Source: an uncultured Collinsella sp. (GTDB lineage Bacteria > Actinomycetota > Coriobacteriia > Coriobacteriales > Coriobacteriaceae). From it: a stretch of 64,000 nt of DNA. The notes under the pieces were generated by a model, which was given only the letters and a program-made list of their open reading frames with translations, had not been told where the DNA came from and did no database searches. Shown in pieces: positions 1-8,912 of the stretch. The DNA lies in assembly GCA_958452935.1 (NCBI GenBank), contig CAUDVX010000002.1, positions 62,001 to 126,000 on the forward strand, written 5' to 3'. The position numbers were made by a program, and so were the translations under genes. Within the stretch, counting starts at the first letter, position 1, and each line of letters starts with the position of its first letter.

Positions 1-2
1 AT

Positions 3-2126
3 ACAGGTCCGCGCGCTAACGCCGCAATCGGCAAGACGGAGCATCCGGCCCTGGGCGAGGGGACGTATTCGCCCCGTGCGGCAAAGACGGCCGTGCCCGA
101 GGGCGCGCCGCTGCACTTTGCCCTCGCCGGCAACCAAAACTGCGGCAAGACCACGTTATTCAACCAGCTGACGGGCTCCAACCAGCACGTCGGTAACTTT
201 CCCGGCGTGACGGTCGACCGCAAAGATGGCACCATCCGTAACCATCCCGAGGCGAGTGTTACCGACCTGCCTGGCATTTACTCCCTGTCGCCGTACACAG
301 GCGAAGAGGTCGTGAGCCGTCAGTTCATCCTTGACGAGCGCCCGGACGCCATCATCGACATCATTGACGCCACCAACATCGAGCGTAACCTGTACCTGAC
401 ACTGCAGCTCATGGAGCTTGACCGTCCTATGGTCATCGCGCTCAACATGATGGACGAGGTGACCGCCAACGGCGGTGCCGTGGACGTCAACCTGCTCGAG
501 AGCCTGTTGGGCGTGCCCGTTGTCCCCATTAGCGCTGCCCGCAACGAGGGCATCGGCGAGTTGGTGGACCACGCCCTGCACGTGGCACGGTTCCGCGAGC
601 GCCCTGGTCGCCTGGACTTTTGTGCGCCCGACGGCCCGGACGGCGGTGCGCTGCATCGCTGCATCCACGGTATTGCTAACCTGATCGAGGACCATGCCGT
701 GACGGCGCACATTCCGGTGCGCTTTGCGGCGACCAAGCTGGTCGAGGGCGATGAGCTGGTAACCGAGGCGCTTCACCTGGATCGCAACGAGCTCGACGCT
801 ATCGAGCACATCATCACCCAGATGGAGGGCGAGGCCGGCACCGACCGCCTGTCTGCGCTGGCCGATATGCGTTTTAGCTTTATCGGCGACGTGTGCGGGC
901 GTTGCGTCGTCAAGCCGCACGAGAGCCGCGAGCACGTGCGCTCCGTCAAGATTGACCGCATCCTGACAGGTCGTTACACAGCCATTCCGGCGTTTCTGGT
1001 GATCATGGGCCTCGTCTTTTGGCTGACGTTTGGCGTGATCGGCGCGGCGTTGCAGGGACTCATGGAGGACGGCATCGCTGCCATCATCGCCTCGGCCGAT
1101 GCGGGCCTCACGGCGTTCGGCACCAACGACGTAGTGCGCTCGCTGGCTGTCGACGGCGTGCTTACGGGTGTGGGCAGCGTGCTGACCTTCCTGCCGATTA
1201 TCGTCGTGCTCTTTTTGTTCCTCTCCATTCTGGAAGACTCCGGATACATGGCGCGCGTGGCCTTTGTCATGGATAAGGTGTTGCGTCGCTTTGGCCTGTC
1301 GGGCCGCAGCTTTGTGCCCATGCTCGTCGGTTTTGGCTGCACCGTGCCGGCTATCATGTCGACCCGTACGCTCCCATCCGAGCACGACCGCAAGATGACG
1401 GTCATGCTCACGCCGTTTATGAGCTGCTCAGCCAAGTTGCCGGTTTACGGCTTGCTGTGCGGGGCGTTTTTCCCGCAGGCGACGGTTCCCGCCATGGTCT
1501 CGCTCTATCTGATCGGTATCGTGGTCGGCTGTATCGCGGCTTTGGTGCTCAACCGCACGGCATTTAAGGGCGACCCGGTGCCGTTTATCATGGAGCTTCC
1601 CAATTACCGCCTGCCGAGCGTCAAGACGACGGTGATGCTGGCATGGGATAAGGCCAAGGACTTCATCACCAAGGCCTTTACCATTATCTTTGCCGCTACG
1701 GTGGTCATCTGGTTCCTGCAGACGTTCGATATCCGCTTTAATGTGGTCGCCGACCAGTCGCAAAGCCTGCTTGCCGGTCTGGGTAGCATCATCGCGCCGG
1801 TGTTGGCCCCGCTCGGCTTTGGCGACTGGCGCGCCTCGACGGCACTCGTCACCGGACTTATCGCCAAGGAGAGTGTCATCTCGACACTCACGGTGCTTTT
1901 GGGTGCAACCTCGCCCGCGGCATTGTCAACCATGTTTTCGCCGTTTACCGCCTACGTGTTCTTGGTCTTTACGCTGCTGTACCCGCCTTGCGTGGCCGCT
2001 ATCGGCGCCGTCAAGAGTGAGCTGGGCGCGCGCTATGCCGTTGCCGTGTTCGCGTTTCAGGTGACGGTCGCCTGGATCGTGGCGTTTGTCGTGCATTCGG
2101 CGGGCATATTGCTGGGGTTGGCTTAG
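3..2126 (+). CDS. feoB: Ferrous iron transporter B (5' end outside window)
   Basis: FeoB is an inner-membrane Fe(II) uptake protein with a cytosolic G domain. The G1 loop GNQNCGKT, the G3 motif DLPG and the G4-like NMMD are visible near the N-terminus. They are followed by a helical linker and a long multi-pass membrane region containing the two Gate segments (LPIIVVLFLFLSILEDSGYM area and the later SVISTLTVLLG area). The frame is open to the left window edge. The GTG at 93 has no Shine-Dalgarno, so the true start probably lies upstream and about 30 further residues are visible. No feoA is in view; it may lie further left. Confidence 0.93.
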   Translation, partial: TGPRANAAIGKTEHPALGEGTYSPRAAKTAVPEGAPLHFALAGNQNCGKTTLFNQLTGSNQHVGNFPGVTVDRKDGTIRNHPEASVTDLPGIYSLSPYTGEEVVSRQFILDERPDAIIDIIDATNIERNLYLTLQLMELDRPMVIALNMMDEVTANGGAVDVNLLESLLGVPVVPISAARNEGIGELVDHALHVARFRERPGRLDFCAPDGPDGGALHRCIHGIANLIEDHAVTAHIPVRFAATKLVEGDELVTEALHLDRNELDAIEHIITQMEGEAGTDRLSALADMRFSFIGDVCGRCVVKPHESREHVRSVKIDRILTGRYTAIPAFLVIMGLVFWLTFGVIGAALQGLMEDGIAAIIASADAGLTAFGTNDVVRSLAVDGVLTGVGSVLTFLPIIVVLFLFLSILEDSGYMARVAFVMDKVLRRFGLSGRSFVPMLVGFGCTVPAIMSTRTLPSEHDRKMTVMLTPFMSCSAKLPVYGLLCGAFFPQATVPAMVSLYLIGIVVGCIAALVLNRTAFKGDPVPFIMELPNYRLPSVKTTVMLAWDKAKDFITKAFTIIFAATVVIWFLQTFDIRFNVVADQSQSLLAGLGSIIAPVLAPLGFGDWRASTALVTGLIAKESVISTLTVLLGATSPAALSTMFSPFTAYVFLVFTLLYPPCVAAIGAVKSELGARYAVAVFAFQVTVAWIVAFVVHSAGILLGLA

Positions 2127-2440
2127 GGGCGCGTTGATGCTCCGTGCTTTTGGGCGAGCAACAATTCAATAAATATGAGCAAAAATACCGGTAATTGTCG
2201 GCCTGCGGGGACTGTCCTACGCTGCAGGTTGCCGTTCGCTGCCTATTTGCTGCCGTTTACGGATTCGTAAATACTTGCAATCGTCGGTCGATTTAACCGC
2301 ATCACGCGATGCCGATGCACATTTTGTGTGCCCCTTTCTACAATCACTTTGTGTCTATTGCCGAACATGTCTTCCGTTTCGCCTGTGTGGGGACGTGGGG
2401 TGCAATAGTCGTTTGTAGAGGCTCATTGAGGAGGGAATTG
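2127..2440. other. Intergenic region between feoB and the PTS gene
   Basis: There is no convincing gene in these 314 bases. The stretch is richer in A/T than the flanking genes. It holds a weak hairpin with a GGGACTGTCC core at 2202-2228 and a TACAAT at 2339-2344 that could be a -10 box for the PTS gene, although no good -35 sits 16-18 bp upstream. An open frame beginning at 2309 runs into the PTS gene. Its N-terminal extension does not look like protein of this family, and the strong ribosome binding site lies only before 2441. Confidence 0.5.
2202..2228. repeat. Weak REP-like hairpin (GGGACTGTCC core)
   Basis: Arms CCTGC and GCAGG flank a core with GGGACTGTCC. It matches the core style of the other small hairpins in this window (GGGACAG or its complement), but the arms are only 5 bp, so membership is uncertain. 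Confidence 0.3.
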
Positions 2441-4105
2441 ATGAAAGAAAAATTCCAATCGTTCGGAAAGGCAATGCTCGTTCCGATTACGCTCATTGCC
2501 ATTTCCGGTCTCTTTTTGGGTATCGGTAGCGTTTTTACGACCGAACTGACCCTTGTGTCCCTTGGCGTTAATTGGGACTGGTATGCCGCTTCGCCGCTCT
2601 TTACGTTCTTCTCGGTATTTAAGGGTCTCGGCGAGGTAATCATTGGAAACCTCGGTGTTTTGTTTGCCGTCGGCTGCGCCTTCTCCTTGTCTCGCAAAGA
2701 GAAGGGCTGGGCTGCCTTTTCTGCCCTTGTCTGCTATCTCACCATGCTCAAGACGGTTGAGATTCTGCTTGGAGCAGCTGGCTTGGCTGCCGACAATACA
2801 ACGGTGGAAGCTCTTCAGAAGGTCGGCCTTACGTCCATTCAGGCGAGTGAGCAGTCCGCACTCTACACTACCTCGCTCGGCTTTTTTGGCTACAGCTCTG
2901 GTGTCTTTGGCGGCATTATCGTGGGCTGCCTGGTCGCCTGGATCACCGGCCGTTTTTACAAGACCAAGCTTCCAACGGCGCTGGCGTTTTTTGCGGGCAG
3001 TCGAACGGTCCCCATTGTGTCGCTGGTCGCCGGTGGCATCCTGGGCGGCATCATGTACTTCGTCTGGCCCGTCATCGGTGGATGCTTCTCGGGTATTGCG
3101 ACGTTCGTGAAAGGCTCCGGTCTGGTCGGTACGTTTGTCTATCGCTGGGTGCTCGAGAGCCTTGTGCCGTTTGGCTTGCATCCGCTGCTCGAGACGCCCA
3201 TGTATTGGACTGAGCTTGGCGGCTCCATGGTCGTCGATGGAACGCGCGTGGTGGGCAATAGCGCCATTCAGCTTGCACAGCTCGCTTCTCCCAGCAGTGA
3301 CAAGCTCTTGGTTAGGGCCTTCATGGCTGGCTATGGCATTAACGATTACGCGTTGTTCCCGGGCATCGCCCTTGCTATGTGGTCTTGTGCCAAGCCCCAG
3401 AACCGCAAGAAGGTTGCTGGTCTTTTAATCCCCACAGTGATTTCGACTGTTTTCTTTGGCGTTACGGAGCCTATTCTCTTTACGTTCCTGTTTGCCGCCC
3501 CCTGGCTCTACTTTGGCGTTTACGCTCCGCTTTCCGGACTGGGTGAAGTTCTCTCGGAGGCAATGGGCGTTTCGGTGTACCAGGGAAATATCAAGGACCT
3601 GATCCCATTCTTATTCCGCCCCGAGAAGCTTAATCTGCTTCCGTACCTTATCCTGCTCCCCGCCTTTTTCCTGGCAGCTTTCTTCCTCTTCCGGTTCTTT
3701 ATTACTAAGTTCGATATCAAGACGCCCGGTCGAGACGATGGTGACGATATTGAGTTGATCAACAGCAGAGCCGAGTTCGAGGCAAAGGCCGCTGAGGCAA
3801 AGGGCGAGTCTGATAGCACTCCCGAGAAGGCAGTCCAGGGCCGTGCGACCAAGGACAGCGCGCTTGCTGTTGGCATTGTCGAAGCGCTTGGTGGAGCCGA
3901 CAACATTGATGATCTTGACAACTGCATCTCACGTCTTCGCGTGATTGTCAAGGATGGTTCTAAGGTTGCAGACGACGAGGTGTTCACCAAGAATCTTGAA
4001 GCTATGGGCGTTATCCGCCTGAGCGACAAGGCAATCCAGGTCATTTACGGTCCTCGTGTCGGCGAAGTCGCTTCTGAGGTGCACGAAGTTCTCGGTGACG
4101 AGTAA
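2441..4105 (+). CDS. PTS sugar transporter, IIC-IIB fusion (glucose/alpha-glucoside family)
   Basis: This 554-residue membrane permease of the phosphotransferase system imports a sugar and phosphorylates it. Residues 1 to about 430 are hydrophobic IIC with roughly ten membrane segments. After a charged linker comes a IIB domain with the phosphorylated cysteine at about residue 495 in the motif NCISRLRV. No IIA domain is attached, so a separate IIA must serve it. I chose the ATG at 2441 because GAGGAGGG precedes it. The neighbouring family 4 glycosidase and RpiR regulator suggest an alpha-glucoside such as maltose; this specificity is inferred. Codon use is less biased than in the housekeeping genes of the window. 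Confidence 0.87.
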   Translation: MKEKFQSFGKAMLVPITLIAISGLFLGIGSVFTTELTLVSLGVNWDWYAASPLFTFFSVFKGLGEVIIGNLGVLFAVGCAFSLSRKEKGWAAFSALVCYLTMLKTVEILLGAAGLAADNTTVEALQKVGLTSIQASEQSALYTTSLGFFGYSSGVFGGIIVGCLVAWITGRFYKTKLPTALAFFAGSRTVPIVSLVAGGILGGIMYFVWPVIGGCFSGIATFVKGSGLVGTFVYRWVLESLVPFGLHPLLETPMYWTELGGSMVVDGTRVVGNSAIQLAQLASPSSDKLLVRAFMAGYGINDYALFPGIALAMWSCAKPQNRKKVAGLLIPTVISTVFFGVTEPILFTFLFAAPWLYFGVYAPLSGLGEVLSEAMGVSVYQGNIKDLIPFLFRPEKLNLLPYLILLPAFFLAAFFLFRFFITKFDIKTPGRDDGDDIELINSRAEFEAKAAEAKGESDSTPEKAVQGRATKDSALAVGIVEALGGADNIDDLDNCISRLRVIVKDGSKVADDEVFTKNLEAMGVIRLSDKAIQVIYGPRVGEVASEVHEVLGDE

Positions 4106-4167
4106 AACGCGCAAGTGGCTTTCAATTGCATAGCGCAATTCCAGGGCTTGGCTTCCTATCGCATGAT

Positions 4168-4920
4168 TTAGGGGGCCAGGCCTTCTTGTTTTAGATTGTC
4201 AAGGCAGATACTCAATAGTTCTTCGAATGCGAGAATACAACTTCCGGTAAAGCAGTTAGGCTTAACGTTCTTAAGATCCATTGGGTGATCGTCATGTATC
4301 GTAAAGATCGCGTCTGCCGTCTTGGCGAGCTCGCTGTCTTCGTTGCCGGTAAACGCGAGGGTCGTAATGCCCGCGTCGTGGCATGCCCTTGCGGTTTCCA
4401 AGATGGCTTCTGTCTGGCCCGATTTGGATATGAGCATCATGCAGCTGAGCGTATTTCGGTTGGATTCGACAAACTGATCGGTTTCTAGGAAGTCCTGTAT
4501 GACGGCCAAAAAGCCAAGTCCAACGAGCTTAGTCGCCATGTACTGCGCAACGATGCGTGAGAAGCCCTCTCCGTTTACTCCGATCATTCTGTTGCGATGC
4601 AGTGCGGCGATGAATACGTCTACATCTCCGGTGTGACATACGAAGTGGACGCTACTGTCTTTGAGTGATTGATTCATTTCGCGGGAGACATGCTGAAGGT
4701 GCTTGAGATCGTACATCATTTCGCGGTAGCCACGGTAGCCGAGCTTTTTCGAAAGCCTGATGACTGTCGTCATGCTGGTAAAGCATGCCATGGCGACGGG
4801 TTTTATGCCAATATCATCGAGGGTGTCGATATTGTTGAGTAGGTATTCGAGTACGCTTTGCTCGGTTTCGGATAGCTTTGCGGCTGAGTAGAGCTTGGAA
4901 ATCTGCTTTTTATCAACCAT
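4168..4920 (-). CDS. RpiR/MurR-family transcriptional regulator
   Basis: This 250-residue regulator has an N-terminal RpiR helix-turn-helix (about residues 1-80, with TSMTTVIRLSKKLGYRGYR as the recognition region) and a C-terminal SIS sugar-phosphate-binding domain (ISKSGQTEAILETARACHDAG at about residues 165-190). Such proteins sense phosphosugars and control sugar-PTS genes. It converges on the PTS gene and diverges from the GH4 gene, so it most likely controls this locus. I chose the start at 4920 because AAGGAAG precedes it. A longer reading to 5226 would run through the shared promoter region. Some family members activate rather than repress; the sequence does not decide. Confidence 0.85.
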   Translation of the reverse strand: MVDKKQISKLYSAAKLSETEQSVLEYLLNNIDTLDDIGIKPVAMACFTSMTTVIRLSKKLGYRGYREMMYDLKHLQHVSREMNQSLKDSSVHFVCHTGDVDVFIAALHRNRMIGVNGEGFSRIVAQYMATKLVGLGFLAVIQDFLETDQFVESNRNTLSCMMLISKSGQTEAILETARACHDAGITTLAFTGNEDSELAKTADAIFTIHDDHPMDLKNVKPNCFTGSCILAFEELLSICLDNLKQEGLAP

Positions 4921-5095
4921 CGGTGCTTCCTTCCCGCCGGACGTGTGTGGCCGCTTCCGTTGCGTAAATAATAACTCCTTGGGGAATTCCTTTCCCGCCT
5001 TGCAACCGGGGCGGGAAGCGGCCCTCCATGCTGGATACAATATCCAAACACAGGCGAACCATGCAATATTGAATGTGCTAATTGGGGGTTTCGAT
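4921..5095. promoter_or_regulatory. Divergent promoter/operator region of rpiR and GH4 gene
   Basis: The 175 bp between the divergent genes contain a perfect 15-bp palindrome, TGGATACAATATCCA, at 5032-5046. It includes TACAAT (a -10 match rightward) and TATTGT (a -10 match leftward). The octamer TTCCCGCC occurs at 4931-4938 and 4992-4999, and inverted at 5010-5017, making a second inverted repeat. These are plausible RpiR operators. The assignment is inference. Confidence 0.5.
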
Positions 5096-6469
5096 ATGAA
5101 ACTTACGGTCATAGGTGGCGGTGGCGTCCGCTCCATGTTTTTGGCAAAGAGCATAGCCCAGCAGGCGTCATCGCTTGGGATCGACGAACTTGTGTTTATG
5201 GACAATGATCCCGAGAAGCTGCGCATCTACGGTGGCCTTGCCGCCCATGTCTCGGGCATGCTTTGCCCCACGCTTAATTTTTCACTGACGGGCGATGCAG
5301 TCGAGGCCGTTAAGGACGCCGATTACGTGATCACGACGATTCGCGTCGGTGGGGACCATATGCGCGTTCGCGATGAGCGCATTGCTCTTTCGCATGGGGT
5401 TCTTGGCCAAGAGACGACTGGCGCAGCCGGCGTGTCTTTTGCCATGCGCTCCGTCCCTGCGCTTGCTTCGTATTGCGAGTTAATCAAGAAGTACGCAAAG
5501 CCGGACGTCAAGGTGTTTAACTTTACTAATCCCGCTGGCGTCGTATCTCAGGCCCTACGCGATATGGGCTATGATTTTACTTATGGCATTTGCGATGCCC
5601 CCTCGGGCATGTTGCATCAGTTTGCCGAGTATAAAGGCGTTGATCCCGCATCGGTTCAGGGCGAGTGCTATGGACTCAACCACCTCTCGTTCTTCCGCAA
5701 TGTGACGGTTGACGGCGAGGACATCATGTCCGACTTGATCCACGACGACGGGGCATATGCTCATACAGATCTTAGGTTCTTCGAGAAGGACCTCGTCCTA
5801 AATCGCGGATGCGTGCCAAATGAGTACCTATACTATTTTTACTATCGCGAGCGCGCCGTTGCCAACGTTCTCTCTTCGCCCCAGACACGCGGCGAACTAA
5901 TCGAAGAAATTAATCGAGAAATGACGAGCGAGCTTGCATCTATCGATATTGAGAACGACTTCGAAAAAGGCCTCGCGTGCTTTGAGAAGTGGTACGGAAT
6001 GCGCGAAAACAACTACATGGCGGCCGAGACGGGTATTCATCGCGACAAGCCGTGGACGTTTGACGTGTACGGCAAAGATGCTGGCGGATACGCAGGTGTC
6101 GCGCTCCGCTTCATGGATATTGCTCGCTCTGGCAAGACGCAGCAGATGATCCTGTGCACCCCCAACAATGGCGCCATCCCCGGCCTTCTCGATACAGATG
6201 TCATTGAGTCAACGTGCGATATCTCCACCGATGGCTGCGTGCCGCATCGCGTCGAAGCCGATTCTGTGCCCGCGGGAAACCTCGAATTGATTCGTCGCGT
6301 CAAGTACTACGAGCGCACCGTGGCGCGTGGCATCGTTAACCGATCGAAGCGCGACATTGTCGAGAGCCTCGCGATGCACCCGCTCGTTAATTCGTACTCC
6401 TTGGCGAAAGATATCGCCGCGCAGTACTTTGAGCTTAACCGCGACTACATCGACGGCTGGACAGACTAG
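5096..6469 (+). CDS. Glycoside hydrolase family 4, probable 6-phospho-alpha-glucosidase
   Basis: GH4 enzymes cleave phosphorylated glycosides by an NAD+- and Mn2+-dependent oxidation/elimination mechanism. This 457-residue protein begins with the dinucleotide-binding TVIGGGGVRS. It has the NFTNPAG motif at about residues 142-148 and the metal-binding cysteine at residue 166 within CDAP, followed by GLNHLSF. CDxP is closer to the CDMP signature of 6-phospho-alpha-glucosidases than to the CNxP of beta-specific members, so alpha specificity is inferred. I chose the ATG at 5096 on family length and the GGGGG at 5084-5088. It would hydrolyse the phosphosugar delivered by the nearby PTS permease. 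Confidence 0.85.
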   Translation: MKLTVIGGGGVRSMFLAKSIAQQASSLGIDELVFMDNDPEKLRIYGGLAAHVSGMLCPTLNFSLTGDAVEAVKDADYVITTIRVGGDHMRVRDERIALSHGVLGQETTGAAGVSFAMRSVPALASYCELIKKYAKPDVKVFNFTNPAGVVSQALRDMGYDFTYGICDAPSGMLHQFAEYKGVDPASVQGECYGLNHLSFFRNVTVDGEDIMSDLIHDDGAYAHTDLRFFEKDLVLNRGCVPNEYLYYFYYRERAVANVLSSPQTRGELIEEINREMTSELASIDIENDFEKGLACFEKWYGMRENNYMAAETGIHRDKPWTFDVYGKDAGGYAGVALRFMDIARSGKTQQMILCTPNNGAIPGLLDTDVIESTCDISTDGCVPHRVEADSVPAGNLELIRRVKYYERTVARGIVNRSKRDIVESLAMHPLVNSYSLAKDIAAQYFELNRDYIDGWTD

Positions 6470-6498
6470 TCTGGACGTTAAAACTAGAAATTATGGAT

Positions 6499-6534
6499 GG
6501 GCGGACCGGCGTTTATATTGGCGCCCGTTCGCCC
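6499..6534 (+). terminator. Hairpin after the GH4 gene
   Basis: GGGCGGAC (6499-6506) pairs with GTTCGCCC (6527-6534) with one mismatch, and a further GGCG/CGCC pairing lies inside. No clear T-run follows, so it could be a weak terminator or an mRNA-stabilising hairpin. Confidence 0.35.
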
Positions 6535-6559
6535 TGCTTAGTAAGAAAACGGGTATAGA

Positions 6560-7387
6560 GTGAACTTGCGAGAGAACTTCAATGTCTTTCTGGAATCGGG
6601 CGATCGGGCGAAGGAATGCCGGAGTGGCTGCACGATGGCGTTATATATCCCCTTGTTTGTTATGAGCGCGCTTCAAATTGGTGTATCAAACGTTGCAACT
6701 GAGCTCGCCTATATCAATCCGTCCATTACGCTTATTTGCACTGTGGTCGCGGCCTTTTTAAACCTGCTTCTATCGAATGTGGCTTTTTCATTATTTGCCG
6801 TCGACCGGTCCAAAGAGACGGTGCAACCTGCCCGAACCCCTCCGGTTTATCTCTTGGCCTCGACGGTTCCCCTCCAGATTTCTGGGGCGCTGCTAATTTA
6901 TTTGGTTCACTTGATTATATCGGCAATTGTAGTCTTTGCCTCGCTTGCGAGCAGTCAGCTCGGGGTGTTGTGCTCGCTTGTGGTGGCAGTAATCGTGACG
7001 CTTCTTTCCGCGTCGTTCGTATTCGTGTTAATTGAAGATGCGGACGTGGAGCAGAGGGGACTACGAGGCATTCGGTTTGCACCACGCTACATCATGCGTT
7101 CGGTCACGGTACTTCGTTCCTCCTGGAGAGAAATCGCGCGTCCCGCAACGCTGCTGGTGGCATGGAACCTGGTTGCAAGTTGCGCTATCCAGGTTCTTGT
7201 TGGATGGGTAGTTTCGAGTGCGGCGCTGCCGTCGGCACTTTCAGTGACGGCGCTTGTGCATGAGGGACTTTATTATGGGGCGTTTGCTTATATGCTGCTT
7301 TTGCTAGTTCATTGTGCGGTTGCGAGTTGGCTCGAAATTGACGTGCTCATGGGGGTGTCCTTGTGCGTATCCGAGCAGGCGCGATAG
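6560..7387 (+). CDS. Hypothetical integral membrane protein
   Basis: I do not recognise this 275-residue protein. It has a short charged N-terminus, then about six hydrophobic segments (roughly residues 26-48, 52-75, 95-120, 125-152, 195-220 and 230-262) with a conserved-looking cytoplasmic stretch RGIRFAPRYIMRSVTVLRSSWREIARP between the fourth and fifth. The layout recalls DUF-type membrane proteins with a poly-helix bundle. GC content and codon bias are lower than in the neighbours. The start codon is uncertain: GTG at 6560 has no strong ribosome binding site, and ATG at 6635 is an alternative. It lies 90 bp after the GH4 gene and could be co-transcribed with it. Confidence 0.6.
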   Translation: MNLRENFNVFLESGDRAKECRSGCTMALYIPLFVMSALQIGVSNVATELAYINPSITLICTVVAAFLNLLLSNVAFSLFAVDRSKETVQPARTPPVYLLASTVPLQISGALLIYLVHLIISAIVVFASLASSQLGVLCSLVVAVIVTLLSASFVFVLIEDADVEQRGLRGIRFAPRYIMRSVTVLRSSWREIARPATLLVAWNLVASCAIQVLVGWVVSSAALPSALSVTALVHEGLYYGAFAYMLLLLVHCAVASWLEIDVLMGVSLCVSEQAR

Positions 7388-7516
7388 CCCGAAGATGAAG
7401 CCGCGTTTTCGATATTGAGTTCCTGCGTACCTTGCTTTCTAAGCAGAATTGGCGCGCCGTCTGTTAACAATCGTTTTCCAAGAATTCTTTTGTTACTCAT
7501 TTTATAGACTTCTCAT

Positions 7517-7525
7517 TGCTATAAT
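7517..7525 (+). promoter_or_regulatory. Extended -10 promoter for the MFS gene
   Basis: TGCTATAAT combines a consensus -10 (TATAAT, 7520-7525) with an upstream TG. It lies 38 bp before the MFS start codon in an A/T-rich gap. No good -35 is present, which is usual for extended -10 promoters. Confidence 0.6.
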
Positions 7526-7562
7526 CGCCCACCGCTCAAGATAATCGGAGAGGTTTTCCTAT

Positions 7563-8759
7563 ATGGCTCAAACAAAGCAAGACGGCATCACGCTCAGGCA
7601 GTGGCTCCCGCTCGTCGGGCTCACCTGCTGTGCGTTCGTGTTCAACACGTCGGAGTTTATGCCCATCGGCCTTTTGACTGATATTGCCGCGTCGTTCTCG
7701 CTCACCGAGGCCCAGGCGGGCATCATGATCTCGGTCTATGCCTGGGGCGTCATGCTGCTGTCGCTGCCGCTCATGGTGTTCGCCTCGCGCTTTGAGTTCA
7801 AGCGGATGCTGCTGGGCGTGCTGGCCGTGTTCTCGCTCGGTCAGTTCCTGTCCGCTGTGGCGCCGACCTATCCCATCCTGGTCTGCGCGCGCCTGGTGGT
7901 CGCTTGCGCACATGCCGTGTTCTGGTCAGTCGCCTCGATTATGGCCTCGCGCCTGGTCGACACTCGCCACGGCGCGCTCGCCATCAGCATGATCGCTACG
8001 GGCTCGTCCATCGCGCAGATCTTTGGCCTGCCTCTCGGTCGCGCCATTGGCTTGGCCGTGGGCTGGCGCATGACGTTTGCCGTGGTCGGGGGCCTCTCAG
8101 CCATCGCGGTCGTCTACCAGGCAGCGGTGTTCCCGGCCATGCCGGCGGGTGAGCGCTTTACCGTCAAACAGCTGCCCGAGCTGCTCAAGAACCCGCTCCT
8201 CATCGCGCTCTACGCAGTCACGGTCTTCATGGCGACCGGCTATTACGCAAGCTACAGCTATATCGAGCCCTTCCTGGCGCAGGTCGCGCACGTCGATGCG
8301 GGCGCCATTACCATGACGCTGACGGCGTTTGGCTGCTCTGGTTTGCTCGGAAGCTGGCTGTTTGGCCGCCTGTTCGATGGGCATCGCTTCCCGTTCTTGG
8401 CTATCACGCTCTCCGGCGTGCCGGTGGCCCTGCTGCTCATGGGGCCGGCCGCATCGTCGCTCGTGACAGTGCTTGCCGTCTGCGCACTGTGGGGTTGCTG
8501 CGCCACGGCCTTTAACGTGGCGTTTCAGGCCGAGCTCATCAAGCACACGCCGGCAGATTCGTCGGCCGTCGCCATGTCGATCTTCTCGGGCCTGTTCAAT
8601 CTGGGCATTGGCACGGGTACCGCGATCGGCGGAGCCGTGGTTTCGGGGCCCGGTATCGCCTGGATCGGCTTCGCGGGCGGGGCGATTGCCGTCGTGGGCG
8701 TTATCCTCGCCATCACGGTGATGTTCCCAGCCATACGCCGCGCCAAGCCCGTCGCCTAG
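7563..8759 (+). CDS. MFS transporter, sugar-efflux/DHA1-like
   Basis: This 398-residue major facilitator has twelve predicted membrane segments. The opening (FNTSEFMPIGLLTDIAASFSLTEAQAGIMISVYAW) is typical of the SotB/YdeA sugar-efflux and related DHA1 drug/proton antiporters, and the loop between helices 2 and 3 is short and basic (ASRFEFKRM). The likely role is proton-driven export of a small molecule; the substrate cannot be read from sequence. The start at 7563 is supported by GGAGAGG about 11 bp upstream. It has its own promoter and is followed by a long hairpin, so it is probably monocistronic. Confidence 0.85.
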   Translation: MAQTKQDGITLRQWLPLVGLTCCAFVFNTSEFMPIGLLTDIAASFSLTEAQAGIMISVYAWGVMLLSLPLMVFASRFEFKRMLLGVLAVFSLGQFLSAVAPTYPILVCARLVVACAHAVFWSVASIMASRLVDTRHGALAISMIATGSSIAQIFGLPLGRAIGLAVGWRMTFAVVGGLSAIAVVYQAAVFPAMPAGERFTVKQLPELLKNPLLIALYAVTVFMATGYYASYSYIEPFLAQVAHVDAGAITMTLTAFGCSGLLGSWLFGRLFDGHRFPFLAITLSGVPVALLLMGPAASSLVTVLAVCALWGCCATAFNVAFQAELIKHTPADSSAVAMSIFSGLFNLGIGTGTAIGGAVVSGPGIAWIGFAGGAIAVVGVILAITVMFPAIRRAKPVA

Positions 8760-8775
8760 CCACGTCCCCTCATCA

Positions 8776-8840
8776 GTTGCGGTGGAATAGTTCCTGTTTA
8801 AGGCCTTTGAAGGCCCAAGCAGGAACTATTTCACCGCAAC
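8776..8840. repeat. Long near-perfect hairpin (21-bp arms) between MFS and GH13 genes
   Basis: The left arm 8776-8796 and right arm 8820-8840 are complementary over 21 bp with a single mismatch. The 23-nt interior itself contains the palindrome GGCCTT-TG-AAGGCC. It is followed by TTATTTT. It may act as a transcription terminator for the MFS gene, or it may be a copy of a repetitive intergenic hairpin. The stem is longer than terminators usually are. Confidence 0.7.
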
Positions 8841-8912
8841 TTATTTTGGGGGAGGGGATGCACGGCAGGCATACAATGGATGTCGTTGTGTTGAGCTTAC
8901 CGGGAGGTTGCT

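Noticed and set aside
2309..2440. N-terminal extension of the PTS permease starting at 2309
   Set aside because: The extension is not hydrophobic in the family pattern and has no ribosome binding site, while 2441 has a near-perfect one.
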